From: Klebsormidium nitens
Taxonomy: Eukaryota > Streptophyta > Klebsormidiophyceae > Klebsormidiales > Klebsormidiaceae
Direction: 5' to 3'
DNA: 64,000 nt
Assembly (NCBI GenBank): GCA_000708835.1
Contig: DF237064.1
Coordinates: 62,001 to 126,000 of the forward strand
Of this stretch, positions 57,901 to 64,000 are shown one piece after another. The translations under genes and the position numbers were made by a program. Each line of letters begins with the position of its first letter. Positions within the stretch are counted from its first letter, which is position 1. The notes under the pieces are model-generated. The model saw only the letters and a program-made list of their open reading frames with translations. It ran no database searches and had not been told where the DNA came from.

Positions 57901-60348
57901 GGCCGCGCTCTACGGAACCAGCTACAACATCCACGCGATCATCGATACCGACGCCGCAGTGCACAAGATCCACGCCGGGGCGGAGGTCTTCGAGGAGCGC
58001 GTCGAGTTCGCCTTCGGGTATCTGCAGGTACGGTTTTAGCCAGAGCGATTTAGTCCCAGTCCTTGTGTAACGAGGTGGGCTTTGAACGAGGGTCAAAAGT
58101 TTTGAAACGGATGAAACTGTGATTATTTTGCCTCTGGTAATTCTTCTTGTGTGCACAAGAACCTTGTATGCTTCTTGTTGGTTCTTGTTGGTGATCTCGA
58201 ATCCTGATGCATTTCGCGTGACTGAAACACGATCTCATCGTGTCATCCCGTCAAACGCCCTCCACAGACAGTGGACTGCCCTCGTCCAGCCGTTCACCAC
58301 CTCCTGAATTCGCTCATCGCCCTTGCAGACCGTCTGTTCCCTTCTGAAAGGTTGCTCAGAACCTAAAGTTTCCAACGACTATGCGACATCCTTTTTTCTA
58401 ACTCCCTCTTTAACCCGCTTTTTAAACCCGCTTTTTAACCCTTTCCCAGGTCTTCTCCGCCATCTGCGTCATCTTCGCTCACGGCGCCGGTGAGGTCGGT
58501 TACATGGTTGGGCCTCTAACCACCATCTGGGACGTGTATCAAAAGGGTTTCCTCGCCAAGAAGGTCGACCCCCCTTTCTGGGTCGTCATCATCGGTGCCT
58601 CCGGTCTGGTTGTCGGTCTCGCCACCTACGGGTACAACGTCACCAGGACCATGGGAGTGCAGCTCGCCAAGATCACCCCCGCCCGCGGCTTCTGCGCTGA
58701 GCTCGCTACCGCCGGAACCATCATGTTCGCTGCCCAGTAAGTCCACTTACAGACGTTTTCTTGGATTCTACTGTTCGACCTCTTTCGAAGGCTCAGTGAC
58801 AGTAAGAAGCACCGATCAACCCGCAAATTGATCAACCACCAATAGACTTGTCAATCTATTATTTCAGAAAACTGCCTTAACCAGGATTGTGAGCGAAGCT
58901 TTCCGGTATTCACGACATTTTTTGCCTCTTTAACCTAACCTTACCTTCTTGGAGTGACGACTCAGTCCTAACCTCTTTGGAGAGACGAGTCTAACCTACC
59001 TGCTTCTCTTTTTCAGGTACGGTCTCCCCACCTCCTCCAGCCAGTGCATCACTGGTGCCATCGTCGGTGTTGCTCTGCTCGAGGGTGCCAAGGGTGTCAA
59101 CTGGAAGATCTTTTTGACCCAGTTCGTCTCCTGGGTGCTAACCCTGGTCGCCGTGGGTGGCTTCGTTGCCCTCATCTTCGCTCAGGTGCGTTTCTGAATC
59201 GTTTCTGATAATTTACAAACTTCAAATGTTCTCCGAAAACGTTCGGCTAGTTTGGCGTGCAAGTTGCAAACCTTAGGCATCGATCGTTTCCCGTCCGTCA
59301 GAACTGGCTGATTATACTTATGACTTTTTGGCTTCAAACGATGGAGAATGCCCTCATTTGCAGAATAATGGCCTGCAAGGTTGCCTTTCCATGAGCTTCT
59401 CGTATTCTTGGGTGTCACAAGCTGTGCCGAGCACTAAGAAGTGGCGCTGATTTTGCATACAAAGTGAAGGTCAGATTCATTCCCCTTCCAATCCTAACCC
59501 AAGACCTTAACCGGACTCTGCTAACCTCCATATTTCCTCCATTCCAGGGCATTTACGCCCCGTCCCGCCAGGCCCTGACCCAGCAACACCAGTACGAGGT
59601 CCGCGTCAGCAACCTGACAACAAACTTGTACAAGGACTTCAACTCATCTCTGTACAATTACCGCGCCGGTGCCACCGCGGGGGCCCTCCCCACGCTTTCC
59701 GCCGCCCAATGGTCGACTTTCAACTCGAGCGTTGCTAAGGCGTCTTCCACCGCCAAGGGTCTGGTCGACCTCAAGAAGAGGCAGACTGGTAAGGGAACAC
59801 TTCTGACTTGGTCTGGTTCGAGAAAGATCAGCTGAACGATCGTGCCGACCGAGTGGAGCTTGTCGTGCCTTTCAAGTCCTTTGATTGAGTGGCCCTTTTA
59901 AAGTTGCCCAATGGCCTTCTTTTCGAAGGGCTCTTGAGAAACTTCTGCCAAGTGAACCATCGAAAATTGGTAGAGATTTTTCTTCATTTTGCGTCTAGGT
60001 GATCTGCATAGAAACAAGCGACCACTCCCCTTTCCAGAACAGTATTGCAACGTGCCTGTCATTCTGAGGTTTATGAGCATCAAATTCTTAGCTCAGTTGA
60101 CATAATCTATCTTTTCAATCTTAGCCAAGCTGACACGATCTATCTTTCTTGCAGTCGATGCCGGTGACATCTTGACGAACCTGTACAAGGCCATCGCGCT
60201 GTACCAGCAGAACACCGTGTTTACCCTGGGTCAGGCCACCGTTTTCAACGGCTCAACCGGTTGCAATGCCGCCTCCAGCGCAAACTCCGCCGCTCTGTGC
60301 GCTGCGCCCAAGCTGTTGCCTACCGCGTATCAAACCCGGTTCCCTTAG
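54934..60348 (+). CDS. PiT/PHO4-family (SLC20-like) phosphate transporter
   Basis: Membrane symporter that moves phosphate with Na+ or H+, as in fungal PHO89, animal SLC20 and algal PTB proteins. Exons are 54934-55018, 55373-55446, 55919-56126, 56520-56809, 57191-57339, 57781-58027, 58450-58736, 59017-59185, 59548-59788 and 60155-60348; all phases fit, 647 aa. Both PD001131-like signatures are present: GSNDVANAFGTSVG (residues 29-42) and GAGEVGYMVGPL in the second half, plus the C-terminal block LPTSSSQCITGAIVGV (450-465). Hydrophobic segments include YLWMVVAGAFVAFGFGWG, GVISIILAWFIAPLLTG, FVFPPLVLITTWVNMYF, and FVSWVLTLVAVGGFVALIF. A hydrophilic central loop lies between the halves (GEEAPEGHQSV), as usual. 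After the last membrane segment there is an unusual tail of about 144 residues with N-glycosylation-type NLT, NSS and NGS sites, suggesting a non-cytosolic domain. Plasma membrane location is likely; Na+ or H+ coupling cannot be told. Confidence 0.93.
55035..55142 (+). repeat. 26-bp tandem repeat in phosphate transporter intron 1
   Basis: Three near-identical 26-base units (TTAGATAGGCCGTGGAGCAC core) lie at about 55065-55142, with a more diverged related unit (ATAGACAGACAGTAGGGCAC) to the left. This is a simple minisatellite inside the intron, not junction-linked. Confidence 0.8.
60086..60151 (+). repeat. 33-bp duplication of the acceptor region before exon 10 of the phosphate transporter
   Basis: TCTTAGCTCAGTTGACATAA at 60086 and TCTTAGCCAAGCTGACACGA at 60119 start two 33-base units ending at the real acceptor (GCAG at 60151-60154). 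The duplication covers the polypyrimidine tract and probable branch site. Confidence 0.75.
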
Positions 60349-60462
60349 GTTTAGACACGGGAACATTTAACAAGACGCGCGGGCTTCCGAAAGATTTGGA
60401 TTACAGACTTGGTCCTCCGCAATACTCCCCTCGCTGCAACCCCCCTCTCTCCTCTCATATAG

Positions 60463-60504
60463 ACCAAGCCCCCCTGAAGGGGTTTGGTATATATATATAT
60501 ATAT
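60463..60504 (+). repeat. Hairpin plus (TA)n microsatellite downstream of phosphate transporter
   Basis: ACCAAGCCCC and GGGGTTTGGT form a 10-bp stem with one G-T pair and a 6-base loop, 115 bases after the stop codon, directly followed by about eight TA dinucleotides. Confidence 0.6.
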
Positions 60505-61473
60505 GCGTTCCTTGGATTTCCGGAGCAGACTGTAAGAGATTGTAAAGTAGCAATGATTAATCTCTTTGTCATCTAGTTATCTCTTTTCAATTCATGAAGG
60601 CAGGTGTGACTATGCCAGATCTTCAATGCACGGGAATCTATGTGCTTACTTCGTCCATGAGATGATAGGACAATCAAATGATGTTTGGTGTGCCTCTCAG
60701 TGCCGGGTGAAGATTCAGCAGGTTCTTAGTAGACATGTCCCATTCGATCAGGAGTGAGGTAGCATCTCATGTATTGCCATGTCGCTAGAAATCAGCTGTT
60801 AGAGAGTGCTTGTTAACTCAGGATAGAAACATTTTTTGATGAAGCCCGAACTCCGAAATTGCTTGTTTCTGCGCCATGGGCCCGGGTGTCTAAGCGTGTA
60901 CATAAAGAAATGACCATAGAATCGGATCTTGTAAGGTATATGGTCAAATCATTGAACGTAGCCAAGAATTCCCACAAAGGGCAATTGTAAACCTGATCCC
61001 TACTGTACAACTCATTAATTCAACCTGATTGCATGCTCGGCGTCGACTCAACTTAAGAAAAAGATATGTAGGAAGTACGCACATCCAATTGCACATGTGG
61101 CTGGTTTCAAAACCGGCCGAAGTACGTATCCCAAAGATGTCACTACTACTGACAGTGTGTACAATCATTACGATCAAGCTAAATTCAATCGAGTAATATG
61201 CTGTATATAGGCCGTCTTTGCCCAGAATCATTGAGTCACTTATGCACATCGTATGCACACGCCCTTTTAACTTTTACGTCACGTTGCAAGCCAGAAACAC
61301 ATACCAGACTGATGTTCGACTAGCTTTACATTATACTATATCAAATGACCTGGCGCACCTACGTGACGTGTGTTAGTACGTAGCTATCATGTAACCGTTG
61401 AATTGGTATATGCCTAAAATAAGAAAACATCATGCATGCCTATATTCTAAACCCGCGGCTGGCAAAAGACTCT

Positions 61474-61812
61474 TATAAGAGTTTTTTGATCTTATATAAG
61501 GTGATCAATATTGATCACCTTGTATNNNNNNNNNNNNNNNNNNNNNNNNNNNNNNNNNNNNNNNNNNNNNNNNNNNNNNNNNNNNNNNNNNNNNNNNNNN
61601 NNNNNNNNNNNNNNNNNNNNNNNNNNNNNNNNNNNNNNNNNNNNNNNNNNNNNNNNNNNNNNNNNNNNNNNNNNNNNNNNNNNNNNNNNNNNNNNNNNNN
61701 NNNNNNNNNNNNNNNNNNNNNNNNNNNNNNNNNNNNNNNNNNNNNNNNNNNNNNNNNNNNNNATAAGGTGATCAATATTGATCACCTTGTATAAGATCAA
61801 AAAACTCTTATC
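61474..61812. repeat. Long near-perfect palindrome interrupted by an assembly gap (N 61526-61762)
   Basis: Both sides of the 237-N gap carry the same 30 bases (61496-61525 and 61763-61792), themselves containing AAGGTGATCAATATTGATCACCTT, a 24-base perfect palindrome. The outer flanks are inverted copies too: ATAAGAGTTTTTTGATC on the left and GATCAAAAAACTCTTAT on the right. If the two flanks are collapsed, one 70-base palindrome with a single mismatch results (35-base arms). It may be a foldback/MITE-like element, or the termini of a TIR transposon whose body is the gap. Confidence 0.8.
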
Positions 61813-62272
61813 GCATAATTCTACTATAAGCGGCGATCATCTCGCCGCATTTTCAACTATAGTTGGAGTGATTCAAATGAATAATCCACTAATCCAGCAA
61901 TCCCCATGAAATGATTGTGGCGGATGTTAGTAAGGTCACATGTTTATTGAGCATGAGGGAGAGACGCAGAACTTATAAGGCGCGCATTGACCTCAGAGAG
62001 AGCATCATTCGCATCCAAGTAGAGTGCATGGAAAATTACGACCGGGCGGCATGATCACAAAGGGCGCATTACATCCATGAATTCGAGTTGCTAAGTTGTT
62101 AAGATGTTCGGGTGCTGTGAAGGTGGAACAAACACAAATCGAGGAGAAACGAAAATCGCCCATAACCTGGCTTCAACTGGAACATCATCTGCACTCAGCT
62201 GATCTAAGTTCTCAGAGGAAGTGCCTCGACGGCACCTGTTTCATCCGGCCCATCTTCCCATCTTCCGTCCAG

Positions 62273-63833
62273 TCAACCCAGGTTTTTCTTCAATTTCTTT
62301 TTACCTACATACTCGACAATCCCTGCCTCTCCTTCTGCGTCGGGTTCCGCACTCGGCGGCTCCGCCTCCGCTCCTGCCGTCCGTTTGGACTTCTTGTCTA
62401 TTCTGCGCTTCTTCGACACTATTTCGGCTTCATGCACTGCCGCATCCATTTCGGACTGCTCATCGCCATGCCTCTCCCTCCTTCCCTTCTTCTTGTTCTG
62501 CTCAAACTCGGTTGTTTCCTCCTCTTCAGCAGGCTCCTCTCCATGCATTTTTGCTGCAATCTCATCAGATACCGCCCCTTCATCTCGCTTCGCTTTCTTC
62601 CCCTTCTTTGCTGGAAGACCTTCTCCGTTTGCCCCCTCATCCCGGTGCCCAACTCCTTCCATCGCCAAACCCTCCCTCTTCCCCAGCTCCTCACCGTCCA
62701 CGTGCCGCTTCCGTTTCCGCTTTTTTTCGTTCCGTTCCGTTGCCCCATCATCCTCCACCACCAAAGCTGTCTTCGCCTCATGCTCAAGCACGTCACCGTC
62801 CACCTGCCGCTTCCGTTTCCGCTTCTTTTCCTTCCGTTCCGTGGTCCGACCGTCCTCCCCGGCTTCGTTGCCCCCATCGACCCTGTCCTCATCTTCTTTT
62901 TCAGGGAGTTCGTGCGCCTCTTCTGTGGCCCCATACGCGCCCCCCTTTGGCGAATTCTTAATCGGACGCTCTGAGAAAAGGTCCGCAAACATCTGACGCG
63001 CCCCCTCGGACGCAGACACGTGGGCCCGCCACGAGACCGGCGAGCTCTTGTACCTGAAGGCGAGGCCGTCAAGGTGCCGTCAGTTTTCAAGGCCTCGCTT
63101 GACTTTTGTTGAATGCCCTAAGCTTCCACCCTCGGCCTTGCTCAGAACGTTCTCCTGGCCTGGGCAAAGTTCTGGATGCGAGAACTTGAGATACCGTACT
63201 GCTTTTTAGTTTCGGCAAAAAACGAAAGATTACTTGCCCCGCTGAGAATGTTGAATCATTATCCAAGCGCGATAATGGTACTTTTTAGCAGGCAACGCTG
63301 AGTCTGCCGAAAGTTTCGAACGTTTGAATACTCATTTGGCGTCGAAGGAGCCGAATTGAAAAGCAGTTCTGTTTGGATACCGTGTAGAGCAAAATAATAT
63401 GCAAAATCGAAGAATAGAACCGACGAGCGAGTTGTCCAGAGAGGGCCTGAGCACGTAGATTCTTGAATTCTCTCGTGAGCAAAAGATCACAGTATTGCAG
63501 AACTCTACAAGGCAGAAAATACGGGTCCAGGCTCAGAAAGGGGTCTATTTGGCCGCATGACGTGCAGATTTCTGAGGACAACTCAAAATTCGAGACACCT
63601 TGAAGCCCCGAACTTTGAGGTGGATCGTTTGCAAAGAGCCACACTGACCCCGCAGATCGTGTGGTTGCCGGATAAACGCGCACAGCGCGAGAGGAGACAA
63701 AACGAATGCAATGAATAACATGTTAAGAGGAAGCTCACAGTGAGACGCTGGCCTTGAACAATACGTGTGGCCCGTGCGATGTGCGCAGGAGCGCAGCTTC
63801 GCCGTCAGCCAGCTCACCTACAATTGCCTGCAT
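62273..63833 (-). CDS. Putative nucleolar Lys/Arg/Glu-rich protein
   Basis: Exons on the minus strand are 63739-63833 and 62273-63053, joined in phase 2, 291 aa. Exon 1 (MQAIVGELADGEAALLRTSH, then GPHVLFKASVSL) and the start of exon 2 (YKSSPVSWRAHVSASEGARQ, then MFADLFSERP) form a small folded-looking N-terminal domain that I do not recognise. The remaining 220 residues are charged and repetitive: KEKKRKRKRQVDGDVLEHEA and NEKKRKRKRHVDGEELGKRE are an internal duplication, and several further Lys/Arg clusters (KKGKKAKRDEG, KKRRIDKKSKR) resemble nucleolar localisation signals; the end is GKKKLKKNLG. A telo-box pair sits just upstream of the start codon, a promoter feature of plant ribosome-biogenesis genes. 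A role in ribosome biogenesis is therefore inference. The exon 1 join is the least certain part. Confidence 0.62.
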
Positions 63834-63847
63834 TTGGGGTTTTCAAG

Positions 63848-63865
63848 TTTTAGGGTTTTAGGGTA
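63848..63865 (-). promoter_or_regulatory. Double telo-box upstream of the Lys-rich protein gene
   Basis: On the minus strand TACCCTAAAACCCTAAAA lies 15-32 bases before the ATG at 63833. AAACCCTAA telo-boxes are known in plant promoters and 5' UTRs of ribosomal-protein and ribosome-biogenesis genes, bound by Telomere Repeat Binding proteins and Pur-alpha. Confidence 0.6.
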
Positions 63866-64000
63866 GAATATCGCAACCGTACGAGATGCACCGCTGCGCT
63901 GTTGCCCCTGTCACGGTTGCCGACATTACAACCAGTCAAAAGTCGCCTCGCTGTTCTCAACCTGGTGAGATGGACGGCTGACGTCACTCTCGATCACAGC

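Larger units (their letters stand above)
60349..62272. other. Intergenic region between convergent genes, with a gap
   Basis: About 1.9 kb between the phosphate transporter stop and the stop of the Lys-rich protein. It contains a 10-bp-stem hairpin at 60463-60488 followed by a TA microsatellite (60488-60504), both possibly in the transporter's 3' UTR, and the palindrome plus N gap at about 61470-61810. No exon is supported. Confidence 0.5.

Noticed and set aside
62096-62974. Two long plus-strand frames rich in Ser/Pro/Phe/Leu
   Set aside because: They are the complement of the Lys/Arg/Glu-rich coding exon on the minus strand.

Overview
This window is a piece of a eukaryotic nuclear genome, almost certainly from the green lineage and most like a charophyte (streptophyte) alga such as Klebsormidium. 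It has intron-rich genes on both strands, no operons and about 50% GC. Gene types that fit include a plastid-type ABCI10 ATPase, an ESCRT-III VPS24 close to the 229 aa I recall for land plants, a type II Golgi GT61 glycosyltransferase, a PiT/PHO4 phosphate transporter, a plastid/mitochondrial-type RlmN and a dirigent/allene-oxide-cyclase-like secreted protein. The species is inference. I saw no rRNA, tRNA, CRISPR or bacterial signal.

Layout: (1) 1-1754 minus, an uncharacterised disordered basic protein running off the left edge. (2) 2732-6310 minus, ABCI10-like ATPase, five exons. (3) 7315-10344 plus, GT61 glycosyltransferase, three exons, head to head with ABCI10. (4) 13325-18902 plus, 2OG-Fe(II) oxygenase, eight exons. 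(5) 20083-21454 minus, F-box/LRR protein with one apparent frameshift. (6) 22399-23533 plus, GNAT acetyltransferase, two exons. (7) 25428-30046 minus, VPS24/CHMP3, six exons. (8) 31297-39169 plus, RlmN-like radical SAM RNA methyltransferase, ten exons, interrupted by an N gap inside intron 3. (9) 40881-45152 minus, secreted dirigent/AOC-like protein, four exons. (10) 46977-50844 plus, a 1107-residue uncharacterised disordered protein, two exons. (11) 54934-60348 plus, PiT-type phosphate transporter, ten exons. (12) 62273-63833 minus, a small Lys/Arg-rich putative nucleolar protein with a telo-box promoter. A second N gap lies at 61526-61762. Exon models were built by hand. Every join keeps the reading frame, and most join conserved protein blocks.

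The genes do not form one pathway. The most striking feature is structural. At nine exon/intron boundaries in four different genes plus the phosphate transporter, a segment straddling the splice junction has been tandemly copied into the adjoining intron, one to about six times, with a period mostly of 100-180 bp. Copies diverge with distance from the functional exon, and many keep a GT donor or an AG acceptor. Introns here therefore seem to grow by serial duplication of exon-intron junctions. This is the main candidate for something not well described.
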